Source: Antilocapra americana (lineage: Eukaryota > Chordata > Mammalia > Artiodactyla > Antilocapridae). Taken from it: 64,000 bases of DNA. Position 1 is the stretch's first letter. The number at the start of each line of letters is the position of its first letter. The notes under the pieces were generated by a model that was not told the origin of the DNA, did not search any database, and saw only the letters and a program-made list of their open reading frames with translations. Shown here piece by piece: positions 10,102 through 22,200 of this stretch. Both the position numbers and the translations under genes were made by a program. Location of the stretch: contig ML661885.1 in the NCBI GenBank assembly GCA_007570785.1, positions 36,212,086 through 36,276,085 on the forward strand, given 5' to 3'.

Positions 10102-10310
10102 GTGCTTCCTTGGTGGCTCAGATGGTAAAGAATCTGCCTGCAATGCAGGAGACCTGGGTTCAATCCCTGGGTCGGGAACATCCCCTGGAGAAGGGAATGG
10201 CTACATATTCCAGTATTCTTGCCTGGAGGATTTCATGGACAGAGGAGCCTGGCAGGCTACAGTCCATGTGGTCGCAAAGAGTCAGATACCACTGAGTGAC
10301 TAGCATACAT
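10102..10310 (+). mobile_element. Bov-tA SINE
   Basis: Full-length unit: tRNA-like head with box A and box B (gttcaatccc), then the BovB-derived tail ending in 'gagtgactagcatac'. It is inserted in the 3' part of the Tigger element. Confidence 0.88.
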
Positions 10311-10454
10311 ATGTATATGAAAGAACTGTATATATAGAGCTCTGTAGTATCAAAAGTTTGAGGCATTCACTGGGGTCTTGGAATATATTCCCCCACAGAT
10401 AAGGGGGGACCACTGTATTTAGAAATAACAAATTAACTGAATTTTCTGTTTTCC

Positions 10455-10945
10455 TACAGAAAGTATTATATATGAAAGTATTGTGTTAGTCTGAGTTCTT
10501 CAGAGAAACAGAACCAATAATATATACACAGAGAGACGATAGGAAATTGACTAACAGCAGTAGAGGCTGAGAAGTTCCTGAATCTTCAGTTGACCAGGGA
10601 GAGTCTGAATTTGAATGTCTGAGAACCAGGCGAGCTGATGATAAAAGTTCCAGAGTACTAGTCTGAGGGCAGGAGGAGACCCATGTCCCAGCTGCAAAAC
10701 AATCAGGCAGAAAGGGAACTCTCACTTACTCTGCCTTTTTCTTCTATTCAGTTCATCAATGGATTGGACAGGGCCTACCCATGTTGAGGAGGGCAGTCTG
10801 CTTTACTCAGTCTGCCAACTCAAATGTTACTCTCATCTGAAAATGCACTCACAGACACATCCAGATTTTTTTTTTTTTAAAACCAAATCTCTGGGCCATC
10901 AGTGGCCCAGTCAAGCTGGCACAAAAAATTAACCACCATCAACAC
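10455..10945 (+). mobile_element. Old mammalian interspersed repeat, family not assigned
   Basis: It begins with the familiar 'tctgagttcttcagagaaacagaacc' type of sequence and ends with 'aaaattaaccaccatca', a unit I recognise from many mammalian genomes but cannot name with certainty. The element is diverged and non-coding. Confidence 0.5.
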
Positions 10946-12524
10946 TTTCGATGATATTTTTCCCAGAGCAACTTTGAAATGGCAAAGAACATTCTTAGAA
11001 ATGTTAAGTGGGAAATTACAATTTTCACAGAGATAAATAAGGATGTTATCAATTACTGATTTCAGGCATTCACTTCAACCAAGGGTAAATCTTGGAGAAA
11101 AGGTAGCCTTTTCAAATTCAGAGGTCCTCGAGGGTGTGATGACTGATTGACATGCCCATCTATAAGCTTCCTGATTACATGTATTTTGTCCCCAGATGTC
11201 TGATTTTATTTTCAACTTTACTTTGCCACATTTGAATAACCATCTAACAGATTATGTTGCACATAAATTTTATGAGTGTTGCTATAATTTGCATGAATTA
11301 TGTTTATACCTCTGTGGTAGATTTTATTTTCCAACCTATAACTTTTGCCATAAATTCCTAAATGCAAAATAAGAAATTAAACAGCTTCTTGAGAATATTT
11401 GCTATGTGTATAGACTTAATCAAATCATTTATCTTTGCTTTTATCTACTTGTCAAAGTGTATTAAAATAATGCAGTAGGGGTGGATTTAGGGTGAACTGA
11501 AGATGTAGGATTATGAATAACCATGCTAGGGCATACTGATAATGGAATCATCTAAAAGAAGCTGAAAAGGATAATTATATCACTTTGAAAATGTATCTTA
11601 TAATAAAAATTAAAATATATGACTAATATATTCCTTTAAAAACTATTTTTATTTTGATTAAACAAATAGATGTACATAGCTTTAAGGGTCAAACAGATTT
11701 TCAATGCTTATAATAAAAATTAGCAGTTGCTTGTCCTATTTAACAGCCCAGTGACAATTCCTGCTCTCAAAGATATAATCACTGTCAAATCTTTTTAGCT
11801 AATTCTCTTGATGCTCATCTCATATTTCTAAATAACATGCTTTACTACTTTAAAACAATTATTAGTTTAGATATTATTGAATATATCACCATCTACTATA
11901 AAGATATGAAGATATAATGGCTTTATATACCCATAATACACATATTATTCAAAATTTTTGGTAATTCAAAAGTTTATATTTTATTAAGTTTATAGAGACT
12001 ATGATGATTACATTTTCTTTGTTCTGTTTTTGAAGTTAATAGTTACTTTCTTTGTCATTTTCTCAGTTTTCCATGACCTATCACTACTTTATCCCCAAAT
12101 TATTAGCCAGTGTAATACTGTCCAGTATGTTATGACATCAGTACACTCAAAGACATTAATTAGCAGGTCATTTTCTGTCCCCCCCTATGCAGGTGTCCTC
12201 CTTATCATCTTTCATCCTTTGGCTCGATTCTAGACTAATTGCTTTCTGTGACTAAACCTTCCTTTGCATCATCCCCTGAGAATTCTCTTAATTTTCTCAT
12301 GTATTATATTCTAGATTTCCTGAATACTGTGTAGTCCTCTTTCATGGTTTATTACCCCCCTTTTTTCTTTCTTTCTCTCTCTGTCTCCCTCCCTTGCTTT
12401 CATTTTTCCTCTTTTTGTTGTTGATTTTGAATAAAATTTCATGTAGCCTCCTGAGACTATTTATATACAAGGTATGTTTTTAAGATTTTTGCAAGACTAA
12501 ATAATATTTTTTGATTCTACTCTT
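10946..12524. other. Unique intergenic sequence
   Basis: AT-rich; no recognised gene or transposon. A pyrimidine-rich stretch lies at about 12360-12410. Confidence 0.5.
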
Positions 12525-12537
12525 ATACATGACATAT

Positions 12538-12743
12538 GTGGGCTTCTCAGCTAGTTCCTAGTGGTAAAGAACTCCCCTGCCATTGCAGGAGACTTAAGAG
12601 ACTCAAGTTTGATGCCTGGGTCAGGATGCCCTGGAGAATGCTCTTTCCAGTATTCTTGCCTGGAGAATTCTATGGACAGAGGAGTATGGTGCGAGACAGT
12701 CCATGGGGTCACAGAGAGTTGGGTACAGCTGAAGCAATCTAAC
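12538..12743 (+). mobile_element. Bov-tA SINE with target-site duplication
   Basis: Diverged full-length SINE. The 13 bases ATACATGACATAT flank it at 12525-12537 and 12744-12756. Confidence 0.88.
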
Positions 12744-12873
12744 ATACATGACATATAGATTGAGAGATTGTAGAATTCTATAATTGTGCAAATTATTTTC
12801 CATGAATTTTTTCTTTTATTTTTCCAGTTTTATTGAAATCTAATTTATATAGCACTTTATATAATTTTAGAAA

Positions 12874-12975
12874 TATGATATGATTGATAAACATATATTG
12901 TTAAATATATAACATATAGTATATAACTTTATATATATAATGTATATATAAATATATAACATATATCATTAAATA
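12874..12975. repeat. AT-rich (TA-type) low-complexity tract
   Basis: Imperfect TA/TATATA repeats inside the L1 3' UTR immediately before the SINE pair. Confidence 0.75.
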
Positions 12976-12982
12976 CATACCA

Positions 12983-13102
12983 GGGGCTTCCCTGGTAGCT
13001 CAGCTGCTAAAGAATCCACCTGCAATGCAGGGGACCCCAATTTGATCCCTGGGTCAGGAAGATCCCCTGAAGAAGGGATAGACTATTCATTCCAGTTTAC
13101 TT
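12983..13102 (+). mobile_element. Bov-tA SINE, 3'-truncated first unit of a tandem pair
   Basis: Starts with the canonical 'gggcttccctgg' head and stops near 'ccagtttact', where a second complete unit begins directly. Confidence 0.88.
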
Positions 13103-13311
13103 GGGCTTCCCTGGTGGCTCAGACAGTAAAGAATCCACCTGCAATGTGGGAGACCTGGGTTTGATCCCTGGGTTGGGAAGATCCCCTGGAGAAGGGAACA
13201 GCTACCCATTCCAGTATTCTTGCCTGGAGAATTCCGTGGACAGTTGGAGCCTGGCAGGCTACAGTCCATGGGGTCGCAAACAGCCATACAAGACTGAGTG
13301 ACTTTCAATAG
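13103..13311 (+). mobile_element. Bov-tA SINE, complete second unit
   Basis: Complete head-to-tail unit abutting the truncated copy on its left with no spacer. It could reflect insertion into the middle of the first unit with loss of the remainder, or unequal recombination. Confidence 0.9.
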
Positions 13312-14098
13312 AACAGATTGTTAATTGATTATCACAATGGAGTTAACACCACCATCATCTCACATAATAACTTCGTGTGTTTATGTTTCTATGTGGTGAG
13401 AACATTTTAATATTTACTCTTAACAACTTTCAAATATGATATGGAATATTGTTAACTACAGTTACCATGCTGTACATTAAATCCTCAGGACTTACTTACT
13501 GTATGATTGGAAATTTTTACCCTGGAACCAACATCTCCTCATTTCCTCTACTCCTTACCCTATGGCAAATACCTACTCTGAGCCTACCTATTACCTAGCC
13601 TACCTAGGTAATAGCCTACCTACCTATTCTACTCTGAGCTCAGCATTTTAAAGTTCCACATATAAGTAATATCATACAGTGTTTGCATTTTTCTGTCTGA
13701 CTTATTTCACTTAGCATAATGCTCTCAAGTTTCCTGCATGTTGTCTCAACTGGAAGGATTTCTTTCTTTCATAGTTGAATATTCTTAACTCATTAATTCA
13801 CCAGTAGACAGACACTTGCATTGTTTTTATATCTTGGCTATTGGGAATAGTGTGGCAATGAACATGGAAATGTGTATATTTAAGATCCTTATTTTATTTC
13901 TTTTGAATATATACCCAGAAGTGGGATTGCTGTGTTACATGGTAGTTTTATTTTTAATTTTTTGAGGAACCTCCATACTGTTTTCCATATTTGCATTTTA
14001 CATTTCTAATTTACATTTTCATCTGTAGTATACAAGGATTCCCCTTTCTCCACATCTTTACCAACATTTTTTAGGCTCTTGTCTTTTTTATACAACCA

Positions 14099-14307
14099 TT
14101 GGGATTCCCTGGTGGCTCAGACAGTAAAGCATCTGCTCACAATGCAGGAGAACCAGGTTCAATCCCTGGGTCGGTAAGATCCCCTGGAGAAGGAAATGGC
14201 AACCCACTCCAGTACTCTTGCCTAGAAAATTCCATGAATGGAGGAGCCTGGTGGGCTACAGTCTATGGGGTCACAAAGAGTCAGACAAGACAGAGAGACT
14301 TCACTTC
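14099..14307 (+). mobile_element. Bov-tA SINE in the old L1
   Basis: Complete unit with box B and tail. The surrounding L1 ORF2 3' sequence continues across it. Confidence 0.9.
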
Positions 14308-16103
14308 ATTCTAACAGTGAAATGTTATCTCATTGTGGTTTTGATTTGCATTTGTTTGATGATTAGTCATGTTAAGAATCTTTTCAGCTCAGGTCCTCTG
14401 TCTTATTTTTATTGGATGGTTTTTATGCCACTGAGTTGTAAGAGTTCCTTTTATTTTTCATTATTAACCCTTATCAGATTGATGTTTTGCAAATAATTTC
14501 TCCTATTCTGTAGGTTGCCTTTTCATTTTATTGATCATTTCTTTTGCTGTGCAAAAGCTTTTTAGTTTGATGTAGTTCAGTTTATTTATTTTAACTTTTG
14601 TTACTTGTGCATCTGGTGACATATCCAAACGATTGTTGCCAAGACCAATATCCAGGATGTTTTCCCCTGTTTTCTCCCAACAGTTTCACTGTTTCAGATC
14701 ATATATTTAAGTCTGTAGTTTATTTCAAATTAGTTTTTTAAGTGGTGTAGAAAAGGGGCCAGTTTCATTCTTTTGCATGTGATTGTACACTTCTCAGTAC
14801 TATTTATGAAAGAGACTGTCTTTTCCCCATTGACTATCTCTTGTCAAATATTAGTTGAAGCTAAATATGAGAATTAATTTCTGAGCTCTAGATTCTGTTC
14901 TGTTGGTGTATGTGTCTGTTTTTATGTTAGTACCATATTGTTTTGATTATGATAGCTTTGAAATATAGTTTAAAATCAGGAAGTGTGATCTTTTACCCTT
15001 GCTGTTTTTTTCTCAGAAATCCTTTGGGTGTTTGCGGTGTTTTGTGGTTCCATATGAATTTTAGAATTATTTTTCTTTTTTAGTGAAAAATGTCATTGGA
15101 ATTTTGATATGAGTTGCACTGAACCTATATATGGCTTTGAATAGCATGGATATTTTTAAAATATCAATTCCTCCAATTCATAATCATGAGATAGCCTTCC
15201 ATTTATTTTTGTCTTTAATTTCTTGCATATCTTATAAACATTACAATGCAGATATTTCATTTCCTTGGTTAAATTTATTCCTAAGTATTTTTTAGATGCT
15301 ATTTTAAATGGAATTGTTCACTTATGTTCTTTTTCAGATGGTTCATTGTTAGTGTTTAGAAACACAACTGACTTTTGTATATTACTTTTATGTACTAAAT
15401 CTTTAATGAATTCATTTATTGGGTCTAACATTTTGGTGGACCCTTTGGTATTTTTCTAAATATAAGATCATGTCACCTGCAAACAAAGGCAATTTAACTT
15501 CTCTTCCTTACTGATTTGGATGTCTTTCATTTTGTTTTCTTCCCTAATTATTCTGGCTAGGACTTTCAATATGTTGAATAGGAGTGTTAACACTGGGCAT
15601 CCTTGACTTGTTCTTGATATTAGAGGGAAAACTTTTAACCTTTCACCATTGAGTTTGATGCTATTTTGGGTCTTGTCAAATATGGACTTTATAATGTTGA
15701 GGTGTGTTTCTTCTATATTTAATTTCTGGAGTGTTTATCATGAAACAATACTGAATTTTATCAAATATTTTTTCTGCATCTATTGAGATGTTCATATAAT
15801 TTTCATCTTATGTGGTAAATCACATTGATTACTTTGCATTAAGTTGAACCATCCTTGAATCCCAGGGATAAATTGCATTTGTTCACAGTGTATGATCCTA
15901 TTAGTGTGTTGTTCAATTTAGTTTGCTAGTACATTGTTGAGAATTTTTACATCTATATTCACGTGAAATACCTGCCAGTAGTTTTCTTGTATTATCCTTA
16001 TATGCCTTTGTGTCAGAATAATGCTGGTCTTGTAAAACAAGTTTGGAAAATGTCACCTCCTTTTCAATTTTTCTGAAGAGTTAATGTTAATTTAATTAAC
16101 ATT

Positions 16104-16300
16104 CAGTGGTAAAGAATCTGCCTGCCAATACAGGAGACATGGGTTCAATCCCTGGGTCAGGAATATCCCCTGAAGAAGGAAACGGCAACCCACTCCAGTA
16201 GTCTTGCCTGGGAAATCCCATGGGCGGAGGAGCCTGGCAGGCTACTGTCCAAGGGGTTGCAAAAGAGTTGGACATGACTTAGCAACTAGACAACAACAAC
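16104..16300 (+). mobile_element. Bov-tA SINE, slightly 5'-truncated
   Basis: Flanked by the 10-base duplication AATTAACATT at 16094-16103 and 16301-16310. The head is shortened and starts at 'cagtggtaaagaa'. Confidence 0.9.
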
Positions 16301-16320
16301 AATTAACATTAAATTAACAA

Positions 16321-16430
16321 AAATGTTAATTTCCATAGTTGTGAATTTTCCAGTTTTTCTGTTGTTATCAGTTTCTAGTTTCATTCCATTGTGATCAAAG
16401 AGATACTTGGTATAATTTCAGTCTTCTTAA
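16321..16430 (+). repeat. Local duplicate of L1 segment 17009-17118
   Basis: These 110 bases align without gaps to 17009-17118 in the same orientation with about ten mismatches. In the host L1 only the second position is in its expected place; this copy interrupts the flow between 'ctgaagagtt' (about 16083) and 'aggaacgact' (16431). Confidence 0.85.
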
Positions 16431-17008
16431 AGGAACGACTGGCGGTAGTTCTTCCTTAAATGTTGAATAAAATTCACCAGATGAAACCATCTCATTCTGG
16501 GCTTTTTTTCTTTGTTTGGAGATTTTTGATTACATGATCTCCTGACTAGGAATTGGCCTGTTCATATTTTCAGTATCTTTATGATTCAGACTTGATAGGT
16601 TGTATGTGTCTACGAATTTATTCATTACTTTTAGGTTAACCAACTTATTGGCATAGGATTATTTACAAGTAGCCGTTTATGATCTTTTCCTTTTCTGTGA
16701 TATCATTTGTAATGTGTCCTTTTTCATCTCTGATTTTATTTGAGTCTTCTCTCTTTTTTCTTAGTCATTATTTCCTTTCTGTTGCTAACACTGGGCTTAG
16801 TTTATTCTTCCTTTTCTAATTCCTGTGTAAAGTTAAGTTTTTATTTGAGAGTTTTGGGGGTGTAATATAGGAGTTTACCACTGGGAACTTTCTTCTTGGT
16901 ATTGCTTTTGCTGCATCCTAAAAGCTTTGGCATGTTGACTTTCCACTTTTGTTTGCTTTAAAGTATTTTTTATTTCACTTTAGATTTCTTTATCCATGGG
17001 ATATTTAG

Positions 17009-17118
17009 AAATGTTAATTTCCATAGTTGTGAATTTTCCAGTTTTTCTGTTGTTACTGATTTCTAGTTTCATTCCATTGTGATCAAAAAGATACTTTGTA
17101 TAAATTCAACCTTCTTAA
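17009..17118 (+). repeat. Source-position copy of the L1 duplication
   Basis: Pairs with 16321-16430. It continues naturally into flanking L1 sequence on both sides. Confidence 0.8.
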
Positions 17119-17604
17119 ATTTGCTAAGACTTTTTTTTTTGGCTTAATATATGATCTATTCTGGAGAATTTTATGTGCAGTTGAGAATAATGTGTATTCT
17201 GAAAATATTAGATGCAATATTCTATGTTAAATCCATTTTATATAAAATATAATTCAAGTGCAGCATTTCCTTATTGATTCTCTGTCTGAATGATCTGTCC
17301 ATTGTTGAAAGTGGGTATTGATGTCCCATGATATTATATTATTATTTTCTGTTGTCTGTTTCTCCCTTCAGATTTGCTAGTATAGGCTTAATATGTTTAG
17401 ATCCTCTTACATTAAATGCATATGTGTTTATGATTGTAATAGACTCTTGATGCACTGATCTCTTTATCATTATATAATAAGCTCCCTTTGTCTCTTATTA
17501 CAGTTTGTTTTTACTTAAATGGATTTTTTAATCCACTCAAGTACTCTGTGCCTTTTGATTACAGACTTTTATCCATTTATATTTAAAGTAATTACTGATA
17601 AGTA

Positions 17605-17816
17605 GGGTGGCAGGTGGCAAAGAATCCACTTGCCAGTGCAGGAGATGCAGAAGACACAGATCCTATCCTTGGGTCAGAACAATCAGCTGGAGTAGGAAAA
17701 GACAACCCACTCCAGTATTCTTGCCTGGAAAATTCCATGGACAGAGGAACCTGGCAAGCTACAGTCCATGGCGTCCCAAAGAGTAGGACATGACTGAGCA
17801 ACTGAGCACACACACA
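17605..17816 (+). mobile_element. Bov-tA SINE in the old L1
   Basis: Complete but diverged unit ending in 'gagcaactgagcacacac'. Confidence 0.87.
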
Positions 17817-17997
17817 AAGATGTTACTAATGCCATCTTATTGTTTTCTGGCTTTTATGTAGTTTCCCTCTTCCTTTCTGTTTTTCTTTGTAAATTGATGA
17901 TGGTATTATCATTCCATAATGGTGTGATTTGATTTCCTTCTCATTGCTTTGTGTATATCTAGTGTAGGTGTTTGTTTTTGTTCATCATTACATTTAC

Positions 17998-19694
17998 ATA
18001 TGTAAATGTAGGGACCATTTCATGGAAACACAAGCTCGATAAAGGACAGAATGGTATGGACCTAACAGAAGCAGAAGATGTTAAGAAGAGGTGGCAAGAA
18101 TACACAGAACTGTACAAAAAAGATCTTCATGACCCAGATAATCACGATGGTGTGATCACTCAATTAGAGCCAGACATCCTAGAATGTGAAGTCAAGTGGG
18201 CCTTAGAAAGCATCAGTGCGAACAAAGCTAGTGGAGGTGATGGAATTCCAGTTGAGCTATTTCAAATCCTTAAAGATGATGCTGTGAAAGTGCTGCACTC
18301 AATATGCCAGCAAATTTGGAAAACTCAGCAATGGCCACAGGACTGGAAAAGGTTAGTTTTCATTCCAATCCCTAAGAAAGGCAATGCCAAAGAATGCTCA
18401 AACTACCGCACAATTGCACTCATCTTACTCGCTAGTAAAGTAGTGCTCAAAATTCTCCAAGCCAGGCTTCAGCAATACATGAACCGTGAAATTCCAGATG
18501 TTCAGGCTGGTTTTAGAAAAGGCAGAGGAACCAGAGATCAAATTGCCAACATCTGCTGAATCATTGAAAAGGCAAGAGAGTTCCAGAAAAAATATCTATT
18601 TCTGCTTTATTGACTATGCCAAAGCTTTTGACTGTGTGGATCACAATAAACTGTGAAAAATTCTGAAAGAGATGGGAATACCAGACCATCTGACCTGCCT
18701 CCTGATAAACCTGTATGCAGGTCAGGAAGCAACAGTTAGAACTGGACATGGAACAACAAACTGGTTCCAAATCAGAAAAGGAGTATGTCAAGGCTGTATA
18801 TTATCACCCTGCTTATTTAACTTATATGCAGAGTACATCATGAGAAACGCTGGGCTGGAAGAAGCACAAGCTAGAATCAGGATTGCCGGGAGAAATATCA
18901 ATAACCTCAGATATGCAGATGACACCACCCTTATGGCAGAAAGTGAAAAGGAACTAAAAAGCCTCTTAATGAAAGTGAAAGAGGAGAGTGAAAAAATTGG
19001 CTTAAAGCTCAACATTCAGAAAGCTAAGATCATGGCATCTGGTCTCATCACTTCATGGGAAATAGATGGGGAAACAGTGGAAACAGTGTCAGACTTTATA
19101 TTTTGGGGCTCCAAAATCACTGCAGATGATGATTGGAGCCATGAAATTAAAAGACACTTACTCCTTGGAAGGAAAGTTATGGCCAACCTGGATAGCATAT
19201 TGAAAAACAGACATTACTTTGCCAACAAACGTCCGTCTAGTAAAGGCTATGGTTTTTCCAGTAGTCATGTATGGATGTGAGAGTTGGACAGTGAAAAAAG
19301 CTGAGTGCTGAAGAATTGATGCTTTTGAACTATGGTGTTGGAGAAGAATCTTGAGAGTCCCTTGGACTGCAAGATTATCCAACCAGTCCATCCTATAGGA
19401 GATCAGTCTTGGGTTTAATTGGAAGAACTGATGTTGAAGCTGAAACTCCAGTACTTTGGCCACCTCATGTGAAGAGTTGACTCATTGGAAAAGACCCTAA
19501 TGCTGGGAAGGACTGAGGGCAGGAAGAGAAGGGAACAACAGAGGATGAGATGGCTGAATGGCATCACTGATTCGATGAACATGGGTTTGCGTGGACTCCC
19601 GCAGTTGGTGATGGACAGCATAGGCTGGCGTGCTGTGGTTCATGGGGTTGCAAAGAGTCAGGCATGACTGAGTGACTGAACTGAACTGAACTGG
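17998..19694 (+). mobile_element. BovB LINE, 5'-truncated
   Basis: It begins in the middle of the BovB ORF and runs to the typical BovB 3' end (GACTGAGTGACTGAACTGAAC, about 19665-19690). The octamer ACATTTAC at 17990-17997 and 19695-19702 is a plausible target-site duplication. It is inserted in the old L1. Confidence 0.9.
18051..19280 (+). pseudogene. BovB reverse-transcriptase ORF remnant
   Basis: RTE-type RT of the BovB LINE. The N-terminal part of RT (residues VPIPKKGN-like and YRTIAL) is open to a TGA at 18557-18559. After at least one frameshift and further stops near 18600-18660, the frame resumes at 18672 and carries the Y-A-D-D catalytic box at 18912-18923, running to 19280. The endonuclease domain is missing through 5' truncation, so the copy is dead. 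Confidence 0.88.
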
Positions 19695-22200
19695 ACATTT
19701 ACTTAAAACATTTTATAGATATAATGGTGTTTTAACTAATAGCAACTGAAGTTTAATCGCATATAATAATTCTGCCTTTTTATTTTTCCTTATTAATTTT
19801 TTGATATCACAATTTACCTCTTTTTATTTATTGTATTTGTTAGCAATTTATAGTTGCTAAAGTTATTTTCTAAATTCCTGACCCTTAATCTTTATCCTAT
19901 AGTTAAATGATTAACTCATCATAAAACTACAGAATTAGAGTTTTATAATCTGACCATATACCTGCCTTTACCAGTGTTGTATATTTTCATATGTTTTCAT
20001 GTTAATAACTAGAGTTCTTTTATTTTAGCTTGAAGACCTCCTTTCAGCATTTCATTAAGGCAAGTCAAGTGATGATGAACTTCCTTCACTTTTGTTTGTC
20101 TATCTATGAATGGCTGTATTTCTCTTTCATTTCTCAAGGACAACTTTGCAAGATAAAGTATTCTTGATTGGAAGTTTTTTTTTTTTTCTTTCAATACTTT
20201 GAATAAATCATCCCACTGCCTCCTGGTCTGTAAGCTTTCTGCTGATAAATCCTCTGATACCCTTAAGGAGTTTCCTTTGTAAATAATAATCTTTTTTTCT
20301 CTTTCGTCTTATAATATTGTCTTTGTCTTTGATTTTAGATTTTTTATTATATTTATAATGTATCTTCAAGAAGATATTTTGAGTTGAATTTGTGTGGGCA
20401 CCTATGATCTTCAAGAACATGCGTGGCCAAATCTTTCCCCAGATTTTAGAAAGTTTTTCATAATTATTTTTTAAAATAAGTTTTCTATTCTCTTTTCTTG
20501 TCCTTCTAGAACTGCAATAATTTGCAAACTGGTTGATTTGATGGTATACCCTAGATCACATAAACTTTCTTCATTTTTTTATTATTAGTTTTTTTGTTCT
20601 TTGAATGGATAGTTTCAAAGATTCTGTCTTCTATTTCTTTGATTCTTTATTTTATTGAATTCATTTTGTGGCTGATACTCTCTATTGCATTTTTCATTTC
20701 ATTCATTGCATTCTTTACCTCAGTAGTTTTATTTTATGATTTTTTGAATGATTTCTACCTCTATTAAACTTCTCATTTTGCTTATAATTTGTTTACCTGG
20801 CTTATTGAATTGTGTTTCTCTATTTTCTAATAGCTCAGTGAGCTTTCTTTCTTAAAGCAGTTGTTTTTAATTCTTTATTAGGCAGTTGGCAGCTATGTCT
20901 TTTGGGTTATTATAATACGTTTGGATTATTATGTTTGTGGTGTCATATTTCCTTGATTTTTCATACTCCTTGAAGTCTTATATTGTTGACTTCACATTTT
21001 AAGTAGCGGTCACATCCTCGGATCTTTACTGGCTGACTTTAGGCCTACTAGGGATTCTGAGGTTTCCTCGGACATTCTTCAGATGTACTCGCTCCGCACT
21101 TCTTGCTCCCTCTTGTGGCAGAACTATTGACCTTGTTTGCCTTCTTACCATCCTGTTGCACTGCAAGCCAGCTATTGACAGTCTCCTTTTTGCTTACTCA
21201 AAGGCAGTATTAAACGTGTTAAATGTTTGAGTTTGTGGTCACTTCCTCACCCAGAGATTCTGTTCAGCTTTCTGCGTGTGCTCACTGACTGTCTGATGAA
21301 ACTTGTTCTTGCTGCCACCAGGAGTTGGACAGGGAGCTGGTCACGGAGTTGAGGTGTACGGCTGTGGTACACAGTGGGCTGTGGGTGCCCAGGTGTCAGC
21401 TAGGTGAGCCCATGGGTGAGGCACCCTGGTAACTGTGAAACAGGCTTCTCAATGGAGTCCATGATGCAGTTTAGTAGGATCAGTATTCTAATGCATGCCT
21501 GGATGCTGTTCTTCAAACTGTCTACTATGTCTCAGTCCTACAGCTTATAACTCAGTCCTCCAGATAAGAGTGGGAGAGAAATCAGCCTCTGGCAGCGTAC
21601 CACAGAGCTCAGAAAGCTAGTCATTTACTCATGTTCTTATTTTCTTCCATAGGAGAAATCACCGACTGAAAACCACTCTCTTGGAACTGAACTGTGCGAC
21701 CTGGTAGGAGTGGAGGGGTGGGAGGATGTTGTGGCAAGCTCAAGCTGTTCCTCTCGCCGTTTTCAGTTCGTCCAGTCTCAGATTTTTTGTTCTAACAATG
21801 GGCTGGGACTTCTCTACTGGACTCCTGGACTTCCCCAAAAGCTCTTTCATCCATGAATGACTGTCTAGTCTGTGTTCTCCAGGTCTCCTGGTCTGTGAGC
21901 CAGAAGTCCTGGAGCCAGTTCATGGGCCAGTGCAGGATCCACAGCCAGAACCAAAGTCTGTTTGTTTAATACCCTGTACCTAGGTGGTCAAGACTTTTCC
22001 TGGGCATCTTGGTATGCTGCTGTTGGATCCCAAAGCTTCCACAAAAGCACTTTTTTCTGTAATGATTGCCAAATGACTGTTGATGAAGGAATTCCACAAA
22101 AGATAACTTATTCAACCTTCTTACTAATCTTACTCACCTCCTTCAATTTTTGAGTGCAGTGCTTCATTGGTATCTATTTCCAGTGTTTTTCTGAGAAGTC

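Larger units (their letters stand above)
7053..10417 (+). mobile_element. Tigger (pogo-type) DNA transposon, interrupted
   Basis: The left end (about 7053-7072) resembles the inverse of the right end (10393-10417, CCACAGATAAGGGGGGACC core), as for Tigger terminal inverted repeats. Between about 7330 and 7560 the plus strand shows a decayed transposase N-terminus with frameshifts and stops (residue strings such as PKRS- and KVL-like are recognisable). After an internal deletion the 3' part continues at 7600-7667, resumes at 10035-10101 after an L1 insertion, and again from about 10311 after a Bov-tA insertion. The L1 target sequence (TGTTGTTAATCTCTT) and the flanks read as continuous Tigger sequence once the insertion is ignored. 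Confidence 0.8.
12815..22200 (-). mobile_element. Old near-complete L1, minus strand, host to several insertions
   Basis: Read on the minus strand, the order is L1 5' UTR-like GC-richer sequence (about 22200-21000), ORF1 and 5' region (about 21000-19700), endonuclease and RT parts of ORF2 (17990-14310), ORF2 C-terminus (14095-13800) and 3' UTR to about 12815. All frames are broken. It has been interrupted by a tandem SINE pair (12983-13311), SINEs at 14099, 16104 and 17605, BovB at 17998 and a local duplication at 16321. The 5' boundary is uncertain by several hundred bases. Confidence 0.7.

Noticed and set aside
13440..17590. A CRISPR-like or satellite array
   Set aside because: The repeated units are dispersed SINE copies and one single duplication, with no regular spacing.
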